A stretch of 64,000 nucleotides of DNA from Chlamydomonas reinhardtii (Eukaryota > Chlorophyta > Chlorophyceae > Chlamydomonadales > Chlamydomonadaceae), in contig NC_057005.1 of the NCBI RefSeq assembly GCF_000002595.2, positions 1,637,923-1,701,922 of the forward strand, written 5' to 3'. A program made the translations under genes and the position numbers. A model generated the notes under the pieces. The model was not told where the DNA came from and did not search any database. It worked only from the letters and a program-made list of their open reading frames with translations. Positions 17,043-28,500 of the stretch are shown here, one piece after another (position 1 is the first letter of the stretch; each line of letters opens with the position of its first letter).

Positions 17043-18979
17043 GCGCTATGCTTACAGCAGCGTCTCCATAAACCACGCATTCTTTTAGTCCTGCTAGCGA
17101 GGGCGCTGTACGGGTTGTCCTATGGGAACACCCAGCCCTGCAGCTTCTCATCCTCGGTATTGTTTGCTTGCTGGTCTGCGCTAGATTACAGCGTTTGCCT
17201 GTTTTACGGTTGCCCAAGTGTGGGCAACACCTGCCAACCTGGTGTTTGCCGCCTGTTTTCTGGGTTTACCCTGGCCGTTTTGCCAGTGACTAGGTCTGAC
17301 GGCTTGGATGATGGACGCGTTTGGGGAACGGCCTGTCAGTGCGGAGAAAGCACAACATCCGAAATGTAGCGATGGAAGCGCTCATGTTTTTCCTTGGAGT
17401 CTAAGGCCAACATGGATGTGGACGCAATAGCTACTTGCACCCACTTCATTGTACAATAACCTATGCCAACCTGATGTATTGCACGAAGGGCGAGCTTGGA
17501 ATGTGGAAGGGTTGTGGGGTTTTCCTCGTGCCTAAGAAGCGGCGCCGGCGCGCAGGTTGAGGCCGGCCGGTGTCTGGTTTGGGGCTTTGCTGGCGAGCAT
17601 AGCACCGCGCATTATGTGGTAGGCCGCAGCAGTGAGGAGTGTTGTGGCTAGAGGATTTCCTGCTGTTTGGTTGATTGAAGGCTGTGCTTGTGCTTGACAG
17701 CGGGACTTGGCTGGACGCATGGCGGGCCTTGTCTGTACGAAACGACCCCGGCTACGTCCGGGAGATGAGGTCGACGCGTGCGGCCTCAGACTGGAGATGT
17801 GGCGTGCGCGCAGCCCACTTGTCCTCGTGTCGTATCTGTGCGTGCCAGTGCGGTTCTTATAGATGCTGTTGACGATGACAGTTCCAGACGGCAATTTCAT
17901 CATAACCCTTCACGAGCGAACTGTATGCTGACTTTTAGCGGACTGGCGATGGTAGCTGGAATCTGGCATGGCGATGACGGTGCTTAAGACAACTTGCAGG
18001 CACCAAACCATCTGCGGGGCGGCCCATGCACGGCGAGCCTGAGAGCTGAGAGCTGGGGTCTGAGGTCGAGGGTTGAGCAACCGACGTGTGGAGCGATGGC
18101 GCAGGGGGAGGCCGAATAATTACGTGAGCGCGTGCCTCGTAACGGTATTAGAGCATGGAAGAATGGTTACAGGGAGATGCCAAGCGCGATTGTACTAAAC
18201 CGTGGCAGAGAATGAGAGTGCAAGCGCGCTTATATGTGAAGAATAGCAAATGGCTGGTGCGGCAAAGGCAAGGGATCTTGGGGGCTGCCGTATTGCAGTC
18301 AGACGGAAAGAGTGCTGGAATGCTGGACGCTGGGGATGCTCGTGTGAGGCCGTGAGCCGGTCCTGGTACTGGTAGCTGAGTTGGGACGAGACGTCGCACC
18401 GCTGCTACCCGTACTTCCGCACGGAACGCGGTTGCCCATACCGTAAGTTATTTGACTGGCCGCGATGGCTTGGTCGCAGATGGCCAGGCGCAGAACGGCA
18501 GAAGGCAGAAGCTAAGCCATGTAAACGCCTGATGAGTGATGAGATACATGGAACTCGCTGGGGCTTACAATTCCGCGTCTTCGCCTGAGCGTTGCTTGTC
18601 ATGCAGTGCGGGCGCGGCAGCTACAGTTACACGTGCCCGGCACGGTACCATCTTCAAGCACATCCCCATCCGTGCCCTGAAAGCCTGAAATACAAGTGCA
18701 TATTGTTTACCACTCATGGATCGCGGAGAGAAACGGCCGGCCGGACATCCTAGAACAGCCAGGCAGCCGGCGAGGAGAACAGTGCCGGCTCAGCCACGGT
18801 ATCCACCCGTAGTCACAAGCGCCAATCGCTCTTCCCCGGCCTCCCTTGCCCACGACATGCAATCCGTTGCGCAACCGTGGCGTAGTCAGTCCGCACGTCT
18901 TCCGCTCTGGTCTGCGTACGCATTAGTTCCGCAACACTCGTCATTAACGTCTCTGCTGCGCTGCGCGCCAATGAGCTGC
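17043..18979. other. Intergenic region with one dispersed repeat
   Basis: Lies between the S40-like gene and the 3' end of the serine hydrolase gene. It holds the repeat copy at 17532-17870. TTACA at 18627-18631 and 18565-18569 (TGTAA on the minus strand) are candidate 3'-end signals of the hydrolase. I see no gene. Confidence 0.5.
17532..17870 (+). repeat. Dispersed repeat with basic C-terminal tail, copy 1
   Basis: About 340 bases closely similar to 44995-45345. It opens with codons for KKRRRRAG and a stop, followed by conserved non-coding sequence (GGTGTCTGG.., then CATGGCGGGCC.. and GACCCCGGCTA..). The coding tail looks like a nuclear localisation signal. It appears to be the 3' end of an ORF plus its 3' UTR copied around the genome, probably a truncated retroposon or transposon end. 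Confidence 0.75.
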
Positions 18980-20518
18980 TCAATGACGCTTCCCGTCCGC
19001 GTATGCAGGTGCGTCGGGTGTCGCGTGTAGATGCTGCTGCAGAAACGCCTTCAGCTGCTCCCTGGCACTGGGTTGCAGCCTGGGCACGACGTGACCTGCG
19101 GCAGGCATCCGTCCCCTGTTCAATATGGCGATACTAGGCCCAGGCAAATGTTTGCACACCGTTTGCAAGCACAAATACGGCAAGTATGGGCTGTGGGAGC
19201 AACGCTCTTATTGTTGCTTACCTTGTTCATGTTGTAGCACAAGCGGCGATTGGAAGCACAATGCCAGCTGTTCGCTTCGGCCCCGCATAGGGTCTGCCGC
19301 GCCAATCAGGTGGCAGGTGGGGCGCTGGAGCAGCGCCTGTGCGCTCTCTGGGTGTAGGTCGGTCATTGCTGTGCCGCCATTGCTGGTGCTGGGCCCGCCG
19401 TAGACACCGGCCCAAGTGGGGTCGCGGATGCGGGAACCGGAGATGAGGACCGCACATTGCAGCGGGGGCAGGCTCTGCAGGATCGTGTGTGTGCGCCAGG
19501 TGGCATCAGAGCTGTGCGCGTCAGGAATGCGCCGCGGCCACGAACCTACCGTCCCGCGGCGGACGAGAAGTTGCGAGGCCCTTGCAAGCATGCCAGGCGC
19601 AGTGCCATGACTCCACCCCACCCACAAGTGCTGCTGCGGTCCTGCGCGCACGTACTGCACCTGACTGCTACAATTGCAGCTGCTCACACCTGCTCACCTG
19701 AAACCTGAGCTTGCACTCCTGCAGCGCCAGCACCAGCGCCGCCAACGCAGCCCCTTGCGAGAACCCCAACAAGGCTTCCACGGGCCGGCCCGCCGCCGCC
19801 GCGGCCTGCAGCTCCGCCTCTATCGCTGCCAATGACCGCTCCGCGCCCTCGTACGTCACGACACCCGTGGCGGGGTCCTGGATGGGTCAGGACAAGTTCA
19901 CCAGCTGAGACGAGACCGCAACGCCGTCAAAACAACTACATTGAGAAACAGCGTGCATTTGGCGGTCAAGGGAAGGGGAAGGTAGCTGCGTGAATGTGCG
20001 TACGTGTTCGCATGTGAAGATACATGGGGGGTGGCAAGGTGCGTACACAGTACGTGGTCTCCGCATGCCCACCGTGACTGCATCCCACCACTCCACAAAG
20101 GGTGGCGCAAAGAAGCGTGCGACGTCCGGCGTTGGCGCCCCCTTTGCCGCGTGTGGCCCATCTAGGTAGGTGATGTCAGCAAGCTCATTGATTGTGATGT
20201 CTAGAGATGATATCTTCAACTGCGTAGTCGCGGCCAGGGTACGGCAACACACGGTATGCAAGCATGGGCACGCGGGCAACGCAGATCAGGTATGGTCAGC
20301 ACGCGCTGTACGTTAGCGGTCAACATGGTATCTTCCCTGAGGTCCCGGCTGTGACCCCCCCCCCCACCGCTGCTGTTCACCCTCTCCAGCTCCGATACCT
20401 GCTGCTGCAGAATCGACGCGCTGGTGCGCCAGCCGTGGAAGGCAAGAACGCGGGCCCGCCGTGCGGCGTCGACATGAGTCGTGGTAACCGCGGCCATGCC
20501 CGTTCGCCCCACATGCAT
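18980..20518 (-). CDS. FSH1-family serine hydrolase, 271 aa
   Basis: Five minus-strand exons: 20399-20518, 20073-20219, 19698-19877, 19222-19474 and 18980-19095, total 272 codons with stop and all phases consistent. An alpha/beta-hydrolase of the FSH (family of serine hydrolases, DUF341) type. Seen in order: the opening strand ARRARVLAFHGWRTSASILQ; ITYLDGPH; a WWDA motif; the nucleophile elbow LLGFSQGAALA with the catalytic serine; the acid in HLIGAADPMR; and the catalytic histidine in GHVVPRL, reached only by splicing exon 4 to exon 5. The complete triad argues for an active esterase or lipase-like enzyme. No targeting peptide is evident, so a cytosolic location is likely. Its start lies 217 bp from the divergent TATDN1-like gene. 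An alternative start at the second Met (residue 8) is possible. Confidence 0.9.
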
Positions 20519-20735
20519 CTGACTAGTAACGGGTCACTATGACAGTAGGATGAAGTATTCAAGGCTGAAGGGAGAAAACCAGGGAGGAATCGGCACGTTT
20601 CATTACTTCAATGCAGCGCGCATCGGTTTGGCTTGTTTGAACGCCATAAAGTCAACTAAGAATATTACATGCAAAAATAGATTATTTACCCAGTTCCTGT
20701 GCTTCTGCACTCGTTATCAAGGGCGTTCCATCTTC
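20519..20735. promoter_or_regulatory. Short divergent promoter, serine hydrolase / TATDN1-like
   Basis: 217 bp separate the two start codons. The sequence is AT-richer than its surroundings (GAATATTACATGCAAAAATA around 20660). If the nuclease starts at the internal Met at 20943, the shared region is 424 bp. No specific operator is recognised. Confidence 0.5.
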
Positions 20736-23700
20736 ATGCGCCTCATTCGCAGCGTGCTTTGTAGTAGCAGCGCCGGTTTTGGTCAGGGCTTTTGTAGCCC
20801 AAGCCTCAGGCGTCATTTGTCCGCTAGGTTCCCGCGTGGCCACGGGAACGCCCTCGCCAACTTCAGTAGCTGCGCACGGAGCCGGGTCCACGCATATTCA
20901 TCAGCGAGTTCCGCGACTTCAGTGGGCGTGCCTGTGGCAAAAATGCGGTTCATCGGTGAGCCCGACTTGGCGTCCGGGGGGGGGAGAGCCACACCCGCCG
21001 GAGGGGGGGGCTGGGGGCAGGACAGCTCTTGGAGGGCGCAGCCCACTAGCCCACCTACACAGAGAAGGCAACAGCGCCTGAGGGTGTCATCCCTGGAGCC
21101 GTGTGGTTAACTACACCGGCCGCAGGTTGTTGCGTTGAACCCATGCGGGTCCGGCTGCCGCCAGGCTGCCTTGACGTCCCCCTGCGCTTCGCCGCCATTC
21201 ACTCGCGCAGACATCGGCGCAAACCTGCTCGATGAAATGTACACCGGGCAGGTGAGCCCATGGTTTTGCTCGCGTGATGGAGTATTGCATGCGGCGCCGA
21301 TCACCGCCGGCACTGGCCGCTTTTTTCTTGTGCACACGGGGGTGGTCCTCGATGTGCCTCCCCGAGACTACCGTGTTTTTCGCCGCCTGTCATGCTGTCG
21401 CCTGTACGAACTCGCTTATTTGACTTCGCGCACGTGCAACGCATGCGTGTCCGCATGGACGTGCAGTACAATGACAAGCCGTACCATCCTCCGGACCTTT
21501 CTGCCGTCCTAGAGCGCGCGTGGGCGGCGGGCCTGGAAAAGCTGATGATTACGGCTGGAAGCCTGAAGGAGGCACGTGCTGCTCTGGAGCTTGCGAAGAC
21601 GGATGGTGTGTGGATTGGGACATGGCTCGGGATGATGGAGGCGGTGCGGGCGGGCTGCAAGCTGTGTGGGAGGGGCGATGGGAGGAAGGTCGAGGCTGGC
21701 AGAAGCACCTCGGTCGTGCAGGCTGCGGCATACTGACATGTTGGGCAGTACTACATCATTGCTCCGGGAATGAGACCAAGTACCCCTGATCACTGCATGC
21801 GGCAGCGGCCTCGCTGCTGCGCGCTTAGTAAGCACTTCTTACTTGTCATTGGATTACCTGTAGTGTAATTAGTGGTGTGTTGATTGCCGCTCCGGCTGCT
21901 GTTGCGTGCGCACCTGCAGAACGCTTGTACTGCACCGTGGGGTGTCACCCCACTCGGTGCAAGGAGTTCGAGGACCACCCGGGGGGACCGGAAGCCTACC
22001 TGCAGGTAGCGGCCTATAGACACATGCACAAGCGCCCGCACGACTGTACACACACATATGTATACGTTTCACACACATTGGTGGGTGCGCGCGCGCATGC
22101 TTCCACAGTCGTCCATGACTCTGTTGCTTGCTGCTGCCTGTTGTCCTCAGGAGCTTTTGGAGGTGTTGAAGGAGGGCCAGGCGCTGGGCAAGGTGGTGGC
22201 TGTGGGCGAGTGCGGGCTAGGTGAGCGCACGAAGCTGCTTGACGGTATGAAAGGGTTCTTCAAAGCCAGGAGCAGGAGGCGGGACGCCTGTTCTCACTGT
22301 GGTCCCAGACTCAATAACTAAAACTGCCCTACCTGTGCATGACTGGTTGCCAGAGATCCGTCCTGATCGGATGTGTGCGCCTGCCGCATTGTGCACCGAG
22401 TTGCCACAGACTACGAGCGGTTGCATTTCTGTGACGCCGACACGCAAAAGAAGTACTTTGAGGCCCAGTTCCGACTGGCCAAGGAGTCGGGCCTACCCAT
22501 GTGAGTGGTGCATGCGATGCACTGTATGCGGGAACAGGCTGCGTCGGCGCAGCTGGGGCGTGCCAACGGCTGCTCACAACTGCGGGACCCCTGTAGCATG
22601 TCGCGGCTGGCAGGCTGCATTCAGTGCACGATTTTAGCGGGACGTGCAGTCAGGCCGCTGCTTACAGGCACTGCAAGGGCACCCTAATACCGTGCGCACC
22701 TGCCCGTATCGTGCTTTCCCACTGCCGCCTCGGTAGATTGCGCACAAGTACACTACCGGTAATCACAATTGTGCTCGGCGTCGGTACATGGCTGTAGGTT
22801 TCTGCACCTGCGCGCCGCTGCTGATGACTTCCTGGACATCACGGGTCGCCACCTGGGTGACTTCCCGCGCGGTGGTGTCGTGCACTCCTTTGATGGCACC
22901 GCGGAGGAGGCCGCGCGTGTGCTGGCGGTGCCGCAACTAGCAATCGGTGCGTATGCGCGGGCGTGTGGGATGTGGGGACGGTAGGCGCCCTCGCATACAT
23001 CCCTGGCGGAGGCGATAGGCTGCATGCCGCAAGACTTGCGTGTCTACCTTTCCAGCTCATCTTGCCCGCCGCCACACTTTCATCAAGCCGCACGCCGTGG
23101 CACATGCCGAAGCCTTCCCGCCCCGCGCTGCCTGACGCCCCATCCCTCCGCTCATGTACCGGTATTGCACCACTGGTGGCAGGCATCAACGGCTGCTCGC
23201 TCAAGACGGACGACAATCTGGCGGTGGTGGGCGGCCTGCCGCTGGAGCGAATCATGCTGGAGACCGACTGCCCCTGGTGGGTGAAACTTAAGGAAATGGG
23301 GTACGGTTCGGCGTTCATGTGCAAGAATGCTTAGCAATGTACCGAAAGGCGGGCAGCTGGCGAGGGACGGGGGCGTTGGGAGGGCGACGTTGCAAGGACG
23401 CGGCGGGGCACTGTTTTGGTGTCAAGGCATGGGGGGCGCTTAACGTGCTTCAGGCTGTGTGGTGTAGCAAGGCGTGCCTGGGCTGGCATGGGGGCGCCGT
23501 GTGGAGCCCCGCGCGTGGCACCGTTGCTGCTGCTGCTGTGTTCTAACTTCTTAGGCTGTGAGATGAGTACTACGGCGTCAAGCTTAGTTGTATGGTTGGT
23601 CGGCAGTGGTGCTGACACGCGCGGCACAACACCGACGCGCTCTGCAGGTGTGAGATCCGGCCCACACATGCGGGCCGCAAGCACGTGTCTGCGGAGGCGC

Positions 23701-24325
23701 TGGCAGGCGTCACGGGCGCCAAGGATCGAAAGAAGTTCATGCCGGGCTGCCAAGTCAAGAGCCGCAACGAGCCGGCCAACATCAGGCACGTGCGTGGGCC
23801 GGGCGGGTTGCATACAGCGTGCCAATGGTGTGTGCTCTGGGGTAAGGGTAAGGGGCGCGGTGTCTGCCACCGAGGTGCAGCTGCGAGTGCGAGTGCGAGA
23901 CTGTGAGTTTGCCGCAGCGGGACTGCATGCACGTCAACGGGGATGTCCGCGTACCTTGCTTGGGAGTCCCGATTTATGCGTTAACATGCACCGCACCGGC
24001 GCGTGGTCACCGTCACGTGCACTGCAGTTTCAAGGGCGTGAGCGCGCCACGCAACAGCATGTGCTCCGGGCTGACGTAACATGACATCCTGCGTCCGCAC
24101 ACTACGCGCGTCGCCCGCATCGTGACATGCCGGTATACTGTCCTGAGTGTTTCCTTCATTCCTTCCATACACAGCCATGCAGCTTATGCACTCATCGATG
24201 CCCTTGAACGCGCGCACAGGCAAGTGCTGGAGGTCGTGGCCGGCGTCAAGGGGAGAACGGACCTGGAGGCCGTGGCGGACGTAATCTTCGGCAACACCGA
24301 GCGAATGTTCTTTCCTACGGCGTGA
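20736..24325 (+). CDS. TATDN1: TATDN1-type TatD metal-dependent nuclease
   Basis: Ten exons: 20736-20955, 21211-21251, 21467-21605, 21920-22005, 22151-22220, 22410-22500, 22798-22946, 23183-23276, 23648-23785 and 24220-24325, 378 codons with stop (309 if starting at Met 20943). Family motifs in order: [59 protein letters not shown] (metal Glu); FLHLRAA (metal His); [10 protein letters not shown] (metal His); [18 protein letters not shown]-type METAL segment seen as [18 protein letters not shown] (metal Asp); and [16 protein letters not shown]. The usual FLHCR is FLHLR. The first 69 residues contain no Asp or Glu and are Arg/Ser-rich, so they may be an organelle-targeting peptide. Intron 9 appears to use a GC donor (ATCAG/GCACGT); the GT alternative breaks the frame. 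The family are 3' exonucleases/deoxyribonucleases linked to DNA repair and apoptosis. Confidence 0.92.
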
Positions 24326-25523
24326 GCGGGGAAGTTCCCATGATGATTGTGATGCTGCGCCTGGTCCATCAGCAGCAAGCGTGGCAATGTGATTAAGGGC
24401 AAGAAGGGTGCTGGTCTTTGGTGGCCATGCTTCCTTCCTGCTGTCACGAGCCACCGGTGACCGTATCCACTGAGGGACGGGACCGTGGGACGGGGCTGTA
24501 GTGTCGGTTTTTGCGGGGGAAAGGCGGCCTGCCGAAGTAGCGTAGGGACTGTGCTTAAGCGCAGGGCCGAGGGCCTCAATGCTTTCCAATGGACATGCGA
24601 TGGAACAACTCCAGTGGGGACCCGGTACAGGCCAGGGAGGGGCGCCGGCCTCTGTTCCGCTCCCGCGCTTGATGGTCGCGGTGTTGCTCCGTCAGCGGCA
24701 GCCGCGGACCTCGCCGTTGTTGGTGAGAGCTGTGCTCGTGGAAGCTTTTGTCAGCTTGCGCTGAGGTGCAATGTGAAGCGTACAGAACCAACACGGTCGC
24801 GCGAACACCGATGTCCTTCATTGGCCGGTTGTAATTGATTGTCAGGCCTTCCGCCCAGACCCTCGGCCTGTGCCGATGCTGCCACCGCTGCCACGGGCTC
24901 CGGAGTGGGCAGTGTCTGTCGCTACGGCTCGGTTGGCGCCAGCCGGAGGCCCGTGGATACAACACTTCCCGGAAAGCTCAAAGTTTGAACTCACATAGCG
25001 CCTACATCGACAGGCGCAGACCAGACGTGTGGCTTGTTCGAGACTTTCTCCACTTCATGCTCCCAGTCCCATCCTATACATTACTTCCTTTGCACGGCCT
25101 AGCCCTTGCCGTCCAGGGGATCCGTTCCTCCGGCCCACCCGCACGCGGAGGGGGCGGATAACCCCTACTTGTGAGGCCAGCACCGAACCGCATGGACACG
25201 CGATAGCCTCCTGCAGTAGCTGTCTGACATTCTACCCCCTGAGCATACCCAGATGCGGTTGTACTTCAATGCCCACGCTCCTGCTCATACAGACCCTTAC
25301 AGACCAGCATCTGGGACCTGCCCATACGGCGGTACCCCACCTCGCCATTCTCCTCATCAAATTTGCAGAATCTGTTCCCGTACACACATGCGCTCGCGCA
25401 CATGCGAGTGCTGCAACACAGCCCAGTCATGCACTTTGTTCCTCGGGCGCACCATGATCCTGTGCAGCAACCGCATGTACTCATCCCCTGATCCGGGTGC
25501 ACTGTGTGCACACCTCCGCCACG
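24326..25523. other. Convergent intergenic region
   Basis: Between the converging 3' ends of the TATDN1-like and TOPORS-like genes. It contains a stray copy of a cyclase signal-peptide exon (24671-24772). TGTAA at 24830 (plus) and TTACA at 25297-25301 (TGTAA on minus) are candidate 3'-end signals. Confidence 0.55.
24671..24772 (+). pseudogene. Stray copy of the cyclase signal-peptide exon
   Basis: About 102 bases clearly homologous to exon 1 of the receptor cyclase (30991-31094), including the donor-site sequence GCTGAGGTGC. The downstream half reads ADLAVVGESCARGSFCQLAL in the frame matching cyclase residues ADLTVIEESCARGSFRQLAL, while the ATG-linked signal-peptide part is in a different frame, so a small indel separates them. 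It has no following cyclase exons. It is a relic of a second receptor gene or of a local duplication. Confidence 0.8.
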
Positions 25524-28500
25524 CTACACCACCATCTGCCATCGCTCGTCGTCATCACTACTACCCGCGGCCCGCGCTTGCTGGTTTCCCAAAGGCCGCT
25601 CCCGCCGGTCAGCAGGCCTCCTGCCCGGCCTCTCTCCTACCTCGCGGTTGCAGCGCTCAGGACGTTCGCCAGACCCGTGTATGCCTCCAAGTCGTGCTTG
25701 CTCGTGCCGGAGCGCCCCTTGGAGGCTGTGGCCGTAGGTGTCCCCGCCGCCCATCTCCCAGCGGTCATGTGCTGCAGCGGCATCTGGCGTGTCCACCGGT
25801 CCCTCGCGCCATTGGCTGCGCCAGGACACACGCTGGCGGTCCAGATAGCCCCAGCCGGCGCTGCAGCTGCGGCTCCGGCTGCGGCGTGACCCGTGCGGGC
25901 TGCGGGGACGTGGCGACGGCCCGGCTGTGCGGCCGCGGCTAGTGCTGCGGCCCCTGTGCCTGCGCCGGCCCGGGTCAGCGTCGCTGCTCGGCCGCGCGCT
26001 TCCCGCACAACCACGCCCGCCCACCCTGTCCCGGCTGCGGCTGCGCCTCCGGTGATGGCTCCGGTTGCGCCCTTCGCCGTGACTCCGGCTCGCACTCCGG
26101 CTCCGATGCCGGCTGCGACTCCGGTGTGCAGCTCCGCTGCCATGCGCGCCGCCGCTCCTGCGCTTCTCATCTGGCCGGCTGCTGCTGCGGCGCCTGCCGT
26201 GCGCATCCTGCTCAAGTGGCTGCTCCGGCGCGGCCCTTAAGCTCTCACTACCCGAGCGCTTGCTATCCGTACCCGTGTTGCCACCCCGCGACCCCGCGGC
26301 CGCCTCCACAGCCGGATCCGCAGGCATGCCAGCCGCGGCCGCCACCGGAGCCGCGGGCTGCTCGTCCCACCGCCTTGGGCGCTTGCGGTGTGCGGCTGGC
26401 TCTGCACCCGCATCCCCAGCGCCTCCAACGGCTAACGCATTCCCTGCCACGCCCACGCAGCTGCCCTCGACGTAGCTTACGCCTGCAGCCACTGGCAGCC
26501 ACTGCCTCTCTGCACTGCCGCGTTGGCCGTCACCCATCGCGCTGCCGCCATCAGCACCTCGGCCCGCGGCTCCCGCTGCGCCACTGCCGCCAGCCGCGTT
26601 ACCACCTTGATTGCTGTCACCAAGATCGTCATCATCGTCCAGCGTCAAATCCACGACCTCGGGCTCGCCAGCAGCGGTTGCAACAGTTTGCCGGCTTGCT
26701 CCAGCTCGCCCACTGCCGCCGCCGCCGAGTGCCGCCACGCGAACACCAGCAGCGGCACCGCCCGCCGCCTGCCCCGATATCTGTGGCGTCGGCTGTTGCC
26801 CCGGCAGGACCAGGCCCGAAAGCTGCAGCCGCGGTGCCGCGAGCGCGGCACGTGGCGGCCGCGCCTGAAGTTGCAGCTGTCCCACGGCTGCCCTGCTCCC
26901 GTGCCCCGTGTCCGCATGCGCCACCGCCGTTCTGCGGCCTTGTGTGTGCTGCTGCGTATCGAGGGCGTGAGCGTGCTGCGGCTCTGGAGCGGGCAGCGCC
27001 ACGCCCCCGGCAGGCGGCGGCGGCGGGCCGACGCTGTAGCGGACACCGGCGTCGTAGGCGGACACCGACAGACCCGACAGGGCGAAGCACCTGCACGCAG
27101 CCGAAAGGACGTGGTTCAAGCAACGCGATCACGACTACCGGAGGCGGCAGCATAGAGTACGCACGCCGACAGTTAATGACCCCCTGGAGGCCGCCTGGAC
27201 GCCCGCAAGCCTGTCACCCGCCCCATGCAGCCCTGCTCACCGCATCTCATGCCAGAAATGCGCCGCCCGCTCGAACAGGAACGGCTGCAGCGCCGCCACA
27301 GGCCCTTCCAAACCTTGGCTGCCGGTACCATCGGCTGCGCCGGCTGCGTCGCTTGCAGCCTGCTGCGGGCTTGACCGGCTGCCGCGCTCGCGGGTAAGGT
27401 GCCCGCCTTCCCGCTCCATGCTGCCTGAGCCCGCGCCGGCTCGTTGCCCACGGTCCAGGTCTGCGCCGCGCCGGCTGCTGCCATGCGCGCCCCTCCTGTC
27501 GTCACCACTGTCCCACGAGCGCCGGCGCCGGTTGCTGCCGCCTGCACCAGGTCTGGACTCGTCCCTGCCGCCTGTGGCCGCAGCGCGCCCACCGCCGCCA
27601 GCACTGTCACGTGCGCCCGCTTCCTGTTGCTGCTGCTGCTCCTGATGCGGGTGCCGCCAGGCATGCTCAGTGGCCCAGTCCCGACGCAGGCCCCATGCAT
27701 CAATCAGCCCAGACACCAGCGCACGCAGCAGGGTCAGATTCTGCGCGCCACAGGATTGCATAAGGATTTCAGCATTACAAAAGCCCGTAAGGCATCCGCG
27801 CTCAGCGAGGCACATCGACACAGGGGTCCAGGGGTTGAGGGGCGCCCGCACCTTGCGAGCCCTCCCCCCCCCCCCCCGCACGCACCACAAATATGTGTCC
27901 TACATGCACCCAGCCCGCTCACCGTGCTCAGCAGCAGCGCCTGCAGGTCCCGCGCCGCCCACGCCTCCACCAGCTCCCTCCGCGCGCGGCTCAGCTCCTG
28001 CGCCCCTGCACCCACCCCAGGTCCCGCCGCCGCAGCCGGCAGTGCCGTCCCCGGCCGCACCGACGTCCACGGGGCGGTGCTGCTCCCGCTCCCACCCGCT
28101 GCGCCCAGGCCACCACCCGCCCCGCGCCCACTCCGGGCTGGTTGCGCTGTCGTGACGCCGTTCGCCCACAGCCTCAATTCGTACACGCGGCGGCGTGTGA
28201 CCACGGCTGCAGCAGACGCCAGCGCCGGGTCTGCAGCCGCGCCATTTGCCACTCCCGCCAAGCTGCCGCCCGCCGCTCCGCCGCGGCCGCCCGTGGCTCC
28301 CACCACTGCGGCCTCTGCCGCCGCCGCCGCCGCGGCCGCCGCCGCTGCGGCGGACTGATGCCCTGCGAGCTGCCATCCCGGCATGACACCGCCAGTGCCT
28401 TCGGCTGCGCCTGCTGGCCCCGCCGCGGCAGCTGCATGGCGGCCGCCACTACCAGCAGCACCTGCGGCCCCGCCGCCAGAGGCCGACGTTGCCCCGGACG

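Noticed and set aside
25893-27397. Plus-strand open frames up to 423 aa opposite the TOPORS-like gene
   Set aside because: Antisense shadows of GC-rich coding sequence; composition is Arg/Pro/Ala-rich noise, and the minus strand has a full motif-supported gene.
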